64,000 nucleotides of DNA from positions 124,001 to 188,000 of the forward strand of contig JAMJFZ010001785.1 of assembly GCA_026225945.1 (NCBI GenBank), given 5' to 3'. This DNA comes from Cricetomys ansorgei (taxonomy: Eukaryota > Chordata > Mammalia > Rodentia > Nesomyidae). This document shows, one piece after another, positions 22,790 through 33,869 of the stretch. Under the pieces are notes generated by a model that ran no database searches, was not told the DNA's origin, and worked only from the letters and a program-made list of their open reading frames with translations. The stretch's first letter is position 1. Each line of letters begins with the position of its first letter. A program made the translations under genes and the position numbers.

Positions 22790-25600
22790 GAGTATGTTCA
22801 GAATTATTTATGCATGTCCAAATAACTGATGTTGATCATTGAGAGGACTTTGAAGTCAACACCCAACACAGCCTGGATAGGTTCTGAGGAGCACTTAGGT
22901 GCACAGCCTGTGAATGGGATGTGCGTCTGAGGTGATTGCTCAGCAGGGTAAGATGGAAGGAAGTGAAGGTGAGGTCTGAGTGCTGCCCCAGAGGGATTTG
23001 AAAAACAGTCAAAGTGATAGAGGATTGCTAAGTGGGATGCTGTGAAGAGAGTAAGACAAACCTAACATAACAGGAGCCTTCTGTGTGCTCTCTTCTAGAA
23101 GACAGGCAATTCTCTTACATTATGAGGCTTTTTGTGTAAAGAGTATATGAAGGTGAAAAGTTGCAGCATTTGAAATGTGAATTGTGATGGACCTGCAGAT
23201 TTCAACTAGAGCATCAGGACAAGCTCATTGGGTTGCACACTTCTCTGATTTGAATGTTTACCTACACTTCTCTTTGAATCTTCTCAAGAGCCTGTGAGGT
23301 AAGAATGAATGGCTTTTTCATTTTTCAGAGGATTGAATGGAGCATAAAAGTATGAATGATTGCAATTGGTTCTCACAGTGTGGATTTAAGCATGTAAAAT
23401 CAGCCTCAGGACTATTATAATGTGTGCATGCATGTGTACATGCATATGAGTTGTGTGTGTGTGTCTGTGTGTGTATGAATGTGTGCAAGCATCTGAATGT
23501 GTTGTGTGATTCTGTGTAGCTGTAGATGTGGACATCTCTCTCAAGTGCATATTTGTATGTGTTATCTAAACTTTCTGCCAAACATCTTCAAGAGCACCCC
23601 ATTTTTTGAGACAGGGTTTATCTAGAATGCAAGGCTCACTGATTCAGCTCAAAGGCAGGGAAACAGCAGACCACTAGGAACTTGTCTTTGTTTCCCTTCA
23701 CTGGGGTTATAGGCCTCTTGTTAGTCTTGCTTCAACACCCTTCCATAGATCCTCAATGTTAGATCACAGGATCTCACCCTTACAACACAGTTTCAAGCTG
23801 AGTTATTTCCCCAGCTTCAGACCAACACTTTGACAAACCCTTTAGGAAAACAATCACTATGTAGATTGGAAGTGAATCAGGAAGTGAATCAGGAAGTGAA
23901 ACAGGAAGTAAAGCAGGAGAGCACAGGAGAGTTTCTCAGGCTATAATCAAGACTGCAGTCAACTATAGAAGGAATAAAAATCTAACCCCCAACATCAGAA
24001 ATAATGGAAGGGAAACGAGTCAAATAATGTTCACAGCACAGAGGGAGGACATCAGGGACAAACAGCAGGAAACAGAATGTGACATTCACATGTAACTCAC
24101 TTCTCAGGAGGAGGAGGAGACAGAAGAATCAAAAGTTCAAGGTCATACCTAGTAAGGATGAGCTTAGTCTTGTTACTAATGCCCTGTGCCCTTTGCAAAC
24201 AGAAGGTTTTTAAAATCAATTTTTAATAATAACTGGCAAAATCTAGAGTTTCATTGCTTTTATTAAAAGATTGCCCTAACTTCATAATCCAGACCATTCT
24301 CCAAGGCTGGGAACCTTCAAAGGGAGAGAGGACAGGGCCTCCTGGGAGGCAGAAGTGCACACAGTGAGTGAGCATATTAAGAGCTCTCAGAGACCCCAGC
24401 TCCCTCCCTCTGGCAGGTCTGTGTAGGACGCACAAAGGAAAACCTAAGTTCTGCCATCTCTACTCAAGGCTCTCCACAGTTTCTTGTGCTTTTATGAGGA
24501 TCTGTATCTGTCTTCCTATTTACACAGGAGGATCTGTCAGGACTGAGTCATGCCTGTTTCCTGTGCTACTGTGCACAAGGCTTAGCATGTTTTCCCCAGG
24601 ATCATTTGTTGCAGTGTTCTCACTTAGCATTGAGAATCTATGGCCCTAATGCACAAGGTTTCTTCTGATGTCACCTAAAAATAAGGCCACCCACAGCAGC
24701 TGCAGCAGCTGCTGAGAGTGTTACTCTGTTCTATGACTGTCACTCATTTCTGAGGGCACTCAAAAGTCCTCATATGAATATAGACTTGAGAGTCTATCAA
24801 GGAAATCACAGACTCCTGGTATTCCTCTAAGCTCTCTTCTCCTCTGTATCATGGAATACTTCAAATTAGAAAATGGATCCAAATTACTACTCTCTTGTTG
24901 TTGATGGTGAAATATGAATAAACAGGTACAATTGGGAGATGAGCATATAAAGTTTACTACCTCCTGCTCCATGAGATTAACAGGAGTAAGCTTACTTGGT
25001 TCCATCCTTGTCTTTCGAGGCCAGCATGCTGATGTGGCTGAGTACTGTTGACTAGAGAATGATGGTGCCCTTTAATTTGGAGAAGAGCATCTTAAACTTT
25101 CTTAGGATTGATACTTTATAGATTTAAGGTTAACTTTAATAAACAACATTTTAAGCAATTATTATACAGCTTATTTTTTACATTTTGTAAACACATTCAT
25201 GTGCTAGCCCATGAGAAGAATAAAATCCCTTCAGAAAATTCAGTATAAGGGACAAATGTTTTATGAATGTGCGTGGTTATGTCATAAAAGTACCACCACA
25301 GTAATAAAATGCAAACAATGAAAAGTGCATTAAAGATATTTGAAGAAAAATGGTCTAATGGTACAGAAAACTTGACAAACTAGGAGTCAAAGTTTCATGT
25401 GCTGTAAAACTTTCTCCCCACTCTCCTGTTCCTGTGACCCCAAGAGAATGGCTTCACTGAGCCGTAACAATAGAATCCATCTCCTGTTTCTAGTGAACTG
25501 AGCCCCTGGATGACTCCATCAGGACCCTGGAGGGCAGGAAGAGTGGGACTTCACCTTTCATCTTCTAAGCCTGTCATCTGGAGAGAGTGTATTTGCAACA
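22790..25600. other. Intergenic part of the left arm, no gene seen
   Basis: Contains a short TG run (23447-23480), a 12-bp tandem repeat (23868-23916) and an otherwise unassigned sequence. The right arm lacks about 23.95-25.35 kb of it. The third arm lacks about 22.85-24.57 kb. A short GCAGCT-rich tract is at 24695-24714. Confidence 0.55.
23868..23916 (+). repeat. 12-bp tandem repeat, GGAAGTGAATCA
   Basis: Four units of ggaagtgaatca, the last two varying to gaaaca and taaagca. The right-arm partner near 39.66 kb has a single unit. Each unit holds an ETS-like GGAAGT core, but any binding is speculation. Confidence 0.75.
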
Positions 25601-25633
25601 CCTTTCCACCTGCCTGGGTATTCAGCAGCAGGG

Positions 25634-25990
25634 CTACGAGACAGCTATGGCTGTGTTCTTTCTAGTGGCAGCTCTTATTCTTGCCACTAAAAGCCCAAGA
25701 GTAAAACTCTGCTTTAGTTTGATACTCCATAAAAATTCACCACACATTTCCATTTTCCCATAACTCTGAAAGTCTCTATGAATTATCCCATCATGAGGTA
25801 ATTCTTCACTATCACAAATGTCAATCAATATCTCTCTTCTTGGTTTGTTCCATGTATCATAAATAGGATTTAAGGAAGCAATACACATGGCCTGTTTGAC
25901 AAGACACAGCACTAAGAAGCAGCACATACATATAATGTTAATACTTAAATGAAATTAAGAGGATCTTTTCTCCAGGACATCAAGTCTATA
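25634..25990 (-). pseudogene. Unrecognised open frame shared with the third arm
   Basis: A 97-codon minus-strand frame starts at 25927. It includes LVKQAMCIASLNP, YDTWNKP and HDGIIHRDF. The same peptide frame is visible at 60699-60932 with LVKQVICLASLNP and DTWDKP, but there it shifts frame after IIH because one base is missing. The first coding part allows a 6-base in-frame indel. I do not recognise the family. It could be a decayed exon or processed gene, or simply a transposable-element fragment. Confidence 0.3.
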
Positions 25991-27210
25991 TGCTTTGGTA
26001 AATGGGGGCTCTGTTAGATAAAATGCAGAAAGTTTCAGGGGAAGCTTCTGTCTCCTGCCTTCCTTTGTAGGTAGCAACTGATCCCTGCATGTTACACTGT
26101 GTGGTAAAATCACAAGGATGTTAGCTCAGAGAAAACAGCATACCAAGAATTCCCTGAAGTTTAATGCAGAATTTCCTTACCTTTCTTCCATTTTCCTGTC
26201 CAGAAATAGGAGGCTGGACAGTGCTGAAGGAGAGAAAGACCTTCTTAGAATGAGTAACTCACTCCACATTTCACATCTTCGTTCTGTAATTCAGGAAATG
26301 CTTCTAGGAGGTGAGAAAGAGTCTGTGACCAAGTGTGACTAAGTGAGGCTTATAAAACCTCTGAAACGACCCATATCTTCCTGTGAATGTTCTAGAACAA
26401 ATCACAGACCAGAAACACTTCAATCCAGGTCCTCACGAAAATATTTCTTGGCATCTGACTTGTTCCACTCACACATCACCCTCTTCCATTTCCTCACATT
26501 TGGTCCACATCCCTTTAAGTAATTACTGTTCTCTAATTGCAAACTCCCATCACAGGTAACAACATCAAGCATAGGAGCTTGCATTTGGAGCTTCATGCCT
26601 GAAGAATAAATGTATCATTGGGTCATTCCACACCCTGCATGGCCACACTCGTTATCACAGCACAGTACTTCCCTCTGTTTAGCTTTTCCCCAAATTATAT
26701 AAACACACACACAGTTGAATAGACACTCTGAATTCCATTCTCCTGATAACACCACTCCTAATAACACCATCTAATTACTTTTATCATTAGTATCTCCAAG
26801 TGAAATCTGGTTTGTGTTGTTGTTTTTTTTCCATATGAAATAGACCTATAGGTTTCCCTGAGGAAATGCAGAATACCACACACTGAACACATTCTTCTTC
26901 TCTTGCCTTCATATAATTTGTCCTATTTTATGTCCCATGATATAAGTGCTCACATATTCATTCTCATTTTCTATTATTTCATTTTGTTTTTTTTTTTGTG
27001 GTACAGTCACTATGGACTACCTATTTTTTAAAATGTGGTTTCATTGGAAATATCAAGGGCATCAAATTTGGTGAATGTAACAGAAATACCATGATTTGAA
27101 CTTGTTTGAATTCTTTCTTCCCCCTGGTTCAGGTGGTTTGTGCTTTGTCCTCAGTGTGGTAGTTTGGAAAATGTTGAGTGAACTTTGATAGACAGAGCTT
27201 AAGAAATGAT
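25991..27210. other. Intergenic part of the left arm, no gene seen
   Basis: Mirrored by about 59.43-60.66 kb in the third arm and missing from the right arm. It carries a frame at 26118-26342 that is not kept in the third arm, so I leave it out as a gene. Confidence 0.5.
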
Positions 27211-27213
27211 CCT

Positions 27214-27475
27214 CATGCTGTGTGATGGTGGTGCTTGTCTGTAATCCCAGCACTTGGGAGGCAGAGGGAGGCAGATGTCTGTGAGTTCCAGGATAACCAG
27301 AGTTACAACAGAGATACCCTGTCTTTAAAACAAAACAAAACAGAAAAAAACAAAACAAAACAAAACAAAAAGACAAAAGTATGAAAAAGAGAAAGAAAGA
27401 ATGATAGAAAGAAAGAAAAGGAAAGAAAAGAAAAGAAAAGAAAAGAAAGGGAGGAAGAAATGGAAGGGAGGAAGA
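27214..27475 (+). repeat. B1 SINE with long A-rich, GAAAA-type tail
   Basis: Reads gatggtggtgcttgtctgta, atcccagcacttgggaggc, agttccaggataaccagag, then (caaaa)n and (gaaaa)n to about 27475. Counterparts are the minus-strand B1 pieces at 39300-39405 (truncated) and 59295-59425, each next to a CTTT/TTCC-rich stretch. Confidence 0.9.
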
Positions 27476-27509
27476 ATACTAAGAATATTGGGGCTATGAT
27501 TTTAGATGT

Positions 27510-27678
27510 CAGGTTGGAGAGGTGACTCTGTGTTTAAAGTGTGTACACAGCCTCCAAATGACCTTATTTCATTTCCAAGCACACATAAATTTAAGTCACA
27601 GTACCTTGGAACTCCAGATTAGAAGTATCTAATGCCCTCTTCTGACCTCCATGTGCATGTGCACCTGCATACTTCCCC

Positions 27679-27728
<50 letters not shown>

Positions 27729-27775
27729 TGCATGCATAATTGTAAAATAAAATAAATCTTTTAAGAAAGATATAT
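27510..27775 (+). repeat. B2-type SINE containing a (CA)n run
   Basis: Begins ggttggagaggtgactctgtg, has taatgccctcttctgacctc and atgtgcatgtgcacctgcat, then CA at 27678-27725 and the end aataaaataaatcttttaag. Counterparts are at 38885-39185 and 58905-59165 on the minus strand. Confidence 0.85.
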
Positions 27776-28110
27776 CATTGTCAAGTATGAATAGTAAAGT
27801 CTTTTGTGATATAATAAACATAACCACAATTAAAGAGAAACACAATGAGATTCCAGAATATGTCCACTGGATTGTAAAATAACAGGTGGCACCAACTATT
27901 GCTGAGAAGATGCAGTAGGAACACTCATGCATTGTGGATGGAACCCAAAGTCAACAGGTATATTATAATCAGGCAAACATTTATAATGGTACACATAGAG
28001 GTTTATTGTTGTCAAAATCGGCATGCTACTTATCGTATATCACATTAATTAAACATATACTCCTTGGCGAATATCTACACAAGTACCTGGAGGTAAAGCT
28101 CATTGCACAG

Positions 28111-29722
28111 TGTCATAGAAGTTTATTTTTTGCTATGTTGATAATGTTTGTTTTGTGCACTGCTGGGTCAGGGGCTTCCTATGTCTTGATGTTTTGTATA
28201 GTCTGCAGGTGTTGGCTCTATGTGGGGGATGTTTGATTTCTCAAGATCTTTATGTGATATCAATAGAACACCTGAGGAGCTTAAGGATCAAGAAAAACCA
28301 CTGAGATGAGATGTTAAGGGTTCCACTGTCCAGTATGATGCTCATCATGATAGTGGTTCACTCTGTTGAGCTCTGGCAATGTTTGCACACTTGAATATGC
28401 TTTCATGTCCTCCTTGGTGAGTAACACAGCAGCCTAACAATTACAAATGCTGCCTGTAACATGTGGTATGACATGACACCAGCTAATCCAATGGGAAGAA
28501 GAAAAGGAAACTCCAGAGCTCAGAAGTCCAATTTCACCCCTGTAAACCTGTCTACGAGTGGTCCAGATACTGGTGAGATGAAGCAGTCCTGACAAGATAT
28601 ATCTGCTATGGTATCAGAACTCCACCCCATGAAGGATCCCTTCCTGTAGAGAAGGTACTAGGTGTTTTTCCTGCAAACTCAACTCTATCTTAAAATCTGG
28701 AAAGTGTTTTCTAATGGTCATCACACAGAAGTTATCATCCAGAACTGGCCAAAGTGGTATCTTATGTTGGGTGCTGAACTTGGTAAGGCAAGAGTCACCC
28801 CGCTGATACTGGTTTGAAGGTGTGAAGAGGTCTTTGGGGAGCATCTGAGGCTTGGCACTGTGAGTGGCCATGAGAGGACATTGGTGAAAGTGCAGCCTCA
28901 GTAGCATTTGAAGGCCCAGATTGAATGGGTCATGCAGAAAAATTGAGTCATGGCACAATGAAGGGAGTCCAGCAGGTGATATTGTTGAAAATACTGCCCA
29001 GTTGCAGCAAACCCCAGCAGTTTTGGAGATGCTAGTGCCACGGGATGACCACCAAGAACAACAGCATTGGTGGAATGGAGCCAGAAAGAGTCTGGAGGAC
29101 AAACTGTGTGTGTTGCAGATGTCAAAGACAGAGAAGTAATGATCCAAGGCTTTTGGAGGAGCACAGCAGGTCATGAGCGAATTCCATTGGACATTGATAA
29201 TGTTTTTCTGCTATGCAAAGTCATTGTGAAAATCTTGATAATGTTGGTTTCAGTAGGTCCTGTCCTTGTGAATTTTTCTCATGTAAACAGTTTTGCTGGC
29301 GTATTGTTCAATTGTGCTATAGGGATAAAGCAATTTTTTGATTGGCTTACACAGAAAAGGGGGAAATGTTATAAAATTTATATTTTATGTTTAAATGTTT
29401 GTTTTGTGCACTTGTGTGTGAGGGGATGCCTAAGTGTTAGCATTTTGTATTACCTGCAGGTGTTGGATTTATGTGGGGATGTTTGATTGCTCATGATCTG
29501 CACATGTTCTCAATTGAGCACCCAAGGAGTTCTATATCAGTGAAACCCCCTGAGATGAGATGCTCAGGGTTCCACTGTCCAGTATGGCAGATAGTGGTTC
29601 CCTCTGCTGAGGTGTGGCAATGCTTGCACATATGAATAGGTCTCCATGTCTTCCTCATTGATTAACACAGCAGCCTAAAATCTATAGCAGCAAATGTTGC
29701 CTAAAACATGTAGGGCACTAGG
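28111..29722 (+). mobile_element. Short non-coding LTR retroelement, both LTRs present
   Basis: The 5' LTR starts TGTCATAGAAG at 28111 and ends near 28485. The internal region of about 880 bases carries no sense frame. A polypurine tract (cagaaaagggggaaa) ends at 29366, and a 3' LTR follows from TGTTATAAAA at 29367. The two LTRs align over about 360 bases, including the block gagatgagatg(c/t)t(c/a)agggttccactgtccagtatg. The flank gctcattgc(ac)ag before the 5' LTR is shared with 38.54 and 58.56 kb. The family could be a cricetid mys-like or MaLR-like element; I cannot name it. Confidence 0.75.
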
Positions 29723-29724
29723 AC

Positions 29725-30325
29725 CAATCACCATGAAATGTTATAAAGATGTTGCTAGCTCTTAATATCTTTGTCACATCTAGACATGGCCAAAAGATTC
29801 TCATAGGTAAGTGGATAAGCAAACAATGGAACATTCAGATAAAGTGAACTTTATTCATCATTAATAATAAGTGAGCACACTATGAGAAGCCACACAAGAA
29901 GCAAAAACAAAAAGGGAATGAAGTCATTCTTGAAAGTCTGGATTATTTCAATGAAATGAACTGATAGGAGACAAAAATCTGTAGTGACAGAAAAAGGTCA
30001 GTGATTGTCAGGAGCAATGGCAGAAAATGGGAGGACACAGGATGGTTTTAGAGCATCAGTGCTGTCATGTTTGTGCTTCTAAGAACAGATGCATGCAGTG
30101 TGCTTTTGTCAAAATCCATCGAACTGGATTTGGGTCCCCAAAGACAAATGCTGCTTGTTTGGGACTGCTACCTCCTCTCTGCCCCTCTCCTGTGAGCTTC
30201 CCTACATCCTAGCCTTTTCCCCATGACTGTGCAGCCATGGCTTATGACTGGATGTTCAAGGTTCCTCACCTTTTTTACATATTTATATCCCACATCTTAT
30301 TATACTCTTTCAATTTTCACTCTCC
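29725..30325. other. Spacer sequence beyond the left-arm match, no gene seen
   Basis: Absent from the right arm, but mirrored in the third arm by about 56.29-56.87 kb, including acattcagataaagtgaact and gagcacactatgagaagc words. Confidence 0.5.
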
Positions 30326-30329
30326 AGTT

Positions 30330-30545
30330 TTTAAGATTTTATCTTTAGTTAACTGTTTGTGTCTATATGCATGCACCAGTGCATGTGGCTGCCTGCAGAG
30401 CCCAGAAGTTGTGGGGTTGGATTTATATGTGGTTGAAAGCTGCCTCACATTGGTTCTTGGAACCAAACTTCTAGTTTGCAAACTAGAGAGTAGCAAGTGT
30501 TTCTAGCCATTTAGCAATCTCTCCAACCTTATCTACTTTATATTT
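30330..30545 (-). repeat. B3-type SINE, reverse orientation
   Basis: Reverse of a B3: ttttaagattttatctttag, ctgcctgcagagcccagaag, tggttcttggaaccaaac, agccatttagcaatctctcc. Its plus-strand partner in the third arm is at 56080-56285. Confidence 0.75.
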
Positions 30546-30569
30546 TAAAAGAATAAGTATCATATGTAC

Positions 30570-30843
30570 CTCGGATGTAAAAGATAATGACTAGGAAGGG
30601 CTATGGGAACTCACAGAGCTTCAAAAGTAACTTTATATCTGGATTGGGTTTGAAATTAGTCAGTCATATTTCTTTAAGTCAAATTGTTGAACTATATTTT
30701 AGGTAAGTACAGGTTGCTCTCATTTAAAATTCAATTGAAATTATCAAATTTTGCAGTACTTAAAATTGATGTAGATTCCTATAGAAAATGTAATTGAAAT
30801 ACACATAAATAATGTAGTAAATATTTTGAGTTCTTGAAAATGA
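30570..30843 (+). repeat. 275-bp junction module, copy 1
   Basis: Starts gactaggaagggctatggga and ends gagttcttgaaaatga. It is present again at 33505-33785 in the same orientation and at about 55755-56035 reversed. Here it abuts the truncated C-terminal tail of receptor copy B. In the other two copies the module runs on into tgatg(c/t)aaatgtgac, so this is the rearranged version. Confidence 0.8.
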
Positions 30844-31771
30844 GAAGTGTCTTGAATGGCTCTCTGCAGAAGCTGCTTCGGAATCCTACACTGGAACCTG
30901 CAATGCCTAATGGAGCCAACAAGGAAGTAAATGATGGGGTTGGCACTGCTGTTAACACAGGAGAGGAATATTGTCACTGCATAATCATAACCATAACCGC
31001 AAGATAAATAAATATGGAACTCATCAAAGAATCCTATGAAGAACATTCCATAGGACAAGCCAAAGAGCAGGAATACCAACACAGTGAGGGCAATTGTCAC
31101 ACAGAGCCTGGTCACAGGCATTCGTCGTGATCTGCAGAAGATCTGACTAACAGAGCCAGGTTGGGACCTGAGAGAACATAAAATAAAGCAGTTAACCAAG
31201 CAAAAATTATGATATGTAGTTTATCACACCATGTAAAATTAAAATCATTAAAGTAGCTACAAGCCTTCCATTCCAGGAAACTCAACAACAGAGACAAGGT
31301 CTAGAGCAGGGCACACATGACAGCTGATGTATGCCTTGGTATATATGATGTTGACAGCGGTACCAGATGGGCCACATGACAGACAGGCAGCGCTCTGCAC
31401 TAATGGCAGTGAGCATGCTCAGACCTGCAAGGTAGGCAAAATTGAACACAGCAATAAAATAATTATTGATGATTAGTAATTTTGAGTGAAAGATACAAAG
31501 TATATTCTGCAAAGAAAACAGAGTGTCAAAGCAGAGGAAGAGGGAATTCAGCACAGGCCAAGTTGGGGATGTAGACAGAGAAGGCATTTCTGTGCATGCG
31601 GAAGCCCAGGAGCCACAGCACTGTGGCATTTCCTGCCATTCCAACCAGGGCAATGATGACAGTCAGAATATTCAGAGTTTTGTACATGGTGCCACAGTCA
31701 AAATCTTGAATGTGATCACTTCCATTCACTGCTGTGTTGTTAGTTCTCCAGTCCTGGGTGGTTGAACTCAT
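30844..31771 (-). pseudogene. Mrgprb-like receptor pseudogene (copy B)
   Basis: Starts at an ATG (31771) with the N-terminal [18 protein letters not shown] shared with copy A. Lesions in order are: a 1-base insertion in TM2 (about 31541-31546), about 8 extra bases in intracellular loop 2 (near 31340), TGG to TAG in TM4 (about 31303), and a 1-base deletion at the end of TM5 (about 31141-31145). TM6, TM7 and NPIIY stay readable. The E-R-C motif and the TM4 Glu are intact, unlike in copy A. The C-terminal tail is kept to QRAIQDT and then breaks into the unrelated junction module. The splice acceptor (gtttgtttcag) is intact. It cannot make a receptor. Confidence 0.9.
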
Positions 31772-31799
31772 GCTTAGGAATTCTCTACCAGTGTTCCTG

Positions 31800-32083
31800 A
31801 AACAAACAAACAAACAATCAGATAAACCAGAGATGACCACCTGATGTCTACTCTCTGATTTTCAGGTACAAATTCTTCATTCAGGACATCATCTTGGATG
31901 TCAAACATAGTGGAAAATGACCTGGCTAATATGACCTGAGCAAGAAAATCAAGCACAAAATAACAAGGCAGCTCTAATATGACCTCTCAGTTCTTTCATA
32001 ATCATTTGCCCAGCTTCAACAAGCAACAGCAGAAAGCCAAATAGAACAAAACCAGCTACAGTCTCTATGGTGACTGTGTTTGG

Positions 32084-32123
<40 letters not shown>

Positions 32124-32340
32124 ATTCCAGTCTACGCAGAATAGTCCTGTCTCCAGTTATACAGATGGATCTTAGGGTCGTGTTCTTGGACTACATGCCT
32201 ATTTTGAGAAGCTAGTCTAGAATTGTCTCCCCACCACAGCATGTGAACTCTTCATGCTTTAAAATCATATTAAATGGTTTGCTATATTTGAAATTTCTCA
32301 CCTAAATTTATGTCGTTCACATACCAAGTATAATAAAGTA
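31800..32340 (-). promoter_or_regulatory. Conserved block upstream of copy B
   Basis: Splice acceptor region followed directly by the tcattcaggacatcatctt block that in copy A is about 1.2 kb further away. It contains a (TG)n run at 32087-32119 that copies A and C do not have at this place. Promoter or exon 1 function is inferred from position only. Confidence 0.35.
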
Positions 32341-33490
32341 AGCATGTATGAACTCATCTACTAAAATAAGAAAGAATAAAAAAGGAACTATGCACAAAGC
32401 AAGGTAAGAAAAAATTAAAATCATGAGACCCTAGGAAAGAATAAAATTTATGGAGAGAGTTGCAAAACGGGAATAAGAAAGAATCAAACATTTGAATATC
32501 AATAAATGAGTAAATTTATAAGATAAAAATGTGAGAAACTGCAGAATCAGTACTCATGTAAATCAGGATATCCTCAAAAATTATACAAGTTAGCATGTGT
32601 CTCCAAATAGTAACCTTAAATGTAAGTGGTCTAAAGTTATCACTTAAAAACCAGAATGCTTGAATGTATGACAAAATATTCACCTGTTGGTTATGGAAAG
32701 AAACTCATTTCACTGACAAAGATTTGCCCAGAATGACACAAAGTTATAGAAATTGATCTTCTAAATAAATGGACCACAGAAAAATCATAATGTACAAATG
32801 CACAATACTTCATCCAACAACTGTGGAGCACATATCCTTCTCAAAAATTCAGTTTTTTCTAAAATATCATAGCCCATATGGATTGAATGATAATGAACCC
32901 TATGGGCATCTATGTTTTAATACTTGGTCCCAGTTTTTGAAGTAGTTTGCAAAGGATTAGGAAGTCTGTGCTTGTTTGAGATGTGTCACTGGAGGCAGGC
33001 TTTAAAGTTTCAAAAGCTCATGCTATTTCCTGGATATTTCTCTCTCTGTCTCTGTTCTGTGTCTCTCTCTCTTTCTTTCTCTGTCTATCTAACTTACAAA
33101 TCAATATGTGAACTCTCAGCTATTCCTGCCACCAGGCCTTTGCACCTCAGTCATGGACTCTGACCCACTAAACCATAAACTCAATTAAACTATATTAAAA
33201 TAAGTTGCCAAGGTCATAGTGTTCTGTCAAAGCAAAAAAAAAAAAAGAAAGAAAATAGAAAACTAATACAAGAGTCTTAACAAATGCAAAACAAACTGAA
33301 ATGTTTTGTAACTTTTGAGATCACAATGGAATACAAAAAAAGCAAACAAAAAGTAAACAACAGAAGACATACAAAAACATGAAGATTGAACAATCAGTGG
33401 ATCCTTTTCAAAATGATACAAAAGAATAAAAGAGACTAAACAGCAGAAGGTGGAGAAAAGTGAGAGTGGGAAATTGGAAGTGCCCTTGGA
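32340..33490 (+). mobile_element. Old L1 ORF2 fragment
   Basis: Matches 20700-21850 of the left arm base for base over long stretches (for example aaaattaaaatcatgagacc, aagaaactcatttcactgac). The match stops at about 33490, where the second junction module begins. Confidence 0.6.
32877..33255 (+). repeat. Rodent GTTTGAATGA-type repeat inside L1
   Basis: Counterpart of 21236-21620: gattgaatgataatgaaccc, tgtcactggaggcaggcttt, ctcagctattcctgccacca, then an A run with gaaag words. Confidence 0.6.
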
Positions 33491-33504
33491 ATGCAGAAGC
33501 ATAT

Positions 33505-33785
33505 GTTAAAGAATTGACTAGGATGGGCGATGGGGATTCACAGAGCTTAAAAATAATTTTATAATATGATTGGGTTTGAAATTAGTCACTGATATTTGTT
33601 TAAATCAAGTTGTTGAACTATATTTTAAGTCTGTGTAGGTTTCTCTCTTTTACTTAAATTTCAATTGATATTATTAAATATTGCAGATTTTAAAATTGGT
33701 ATATATTTCTGTAGAAAAGGTAGTTGATATACATGTAAATCATATAATACATATTTTGAGTTCCTGAAAATGATGCAAATGTGAC
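33505..33785 (+). repeat. 275-bp junction module, copy 2
   Basis: Starts gactaggatgggcgatgggg and ends gagttcctgaaaatgatgca. Together with copy 1 it flanks the receptor B unit (30844-33490) as direct repeats. Confidence 0.8.
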
Positions 33786-33869
33786 ATATTTCAACCAGAT
33801 GTTTTCCCCACGAGCGCAGGATGCCCTGTTGTGTAAACCACAGCTAAGAGCCAAAAAGCTGCAAAACTA

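Larger units (their letters stand above)
13040..29160 (+). repeat. Left arm of a large inverted duplication
   Basis: The reverse complement of this block appears at about 37400-51190. Paired landmarks are B2 13.23/51.0 kb, TIR repeat 15.0/48.15, repeat-derived block 15.9/47.3, receptor 18.1-19.0/43.5-44.4, upstream block 20.3/43.3, L1 21.0/42.7, ETS-like block 23.9/39.7 and LTR element 28.1/38.5. The order is mirrored throughout. The arms differ by substitutions and by several indels of 0.7-1.7 kb. Confidence 0.9.

Noticed and set aside
23318..23581. Minus-strand open frame with THTHT repeats, partly repeated at 40044-40331
   Set aside because: Built from a TG/CA microsatellite and flanks. 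Similarity between arms is explained by duplication.
23868..23916. CRISPR-like short repeats
   Set aside because: Units are tandem without spacers, in a mammalian genome. No CRISPR array occurs in the window.
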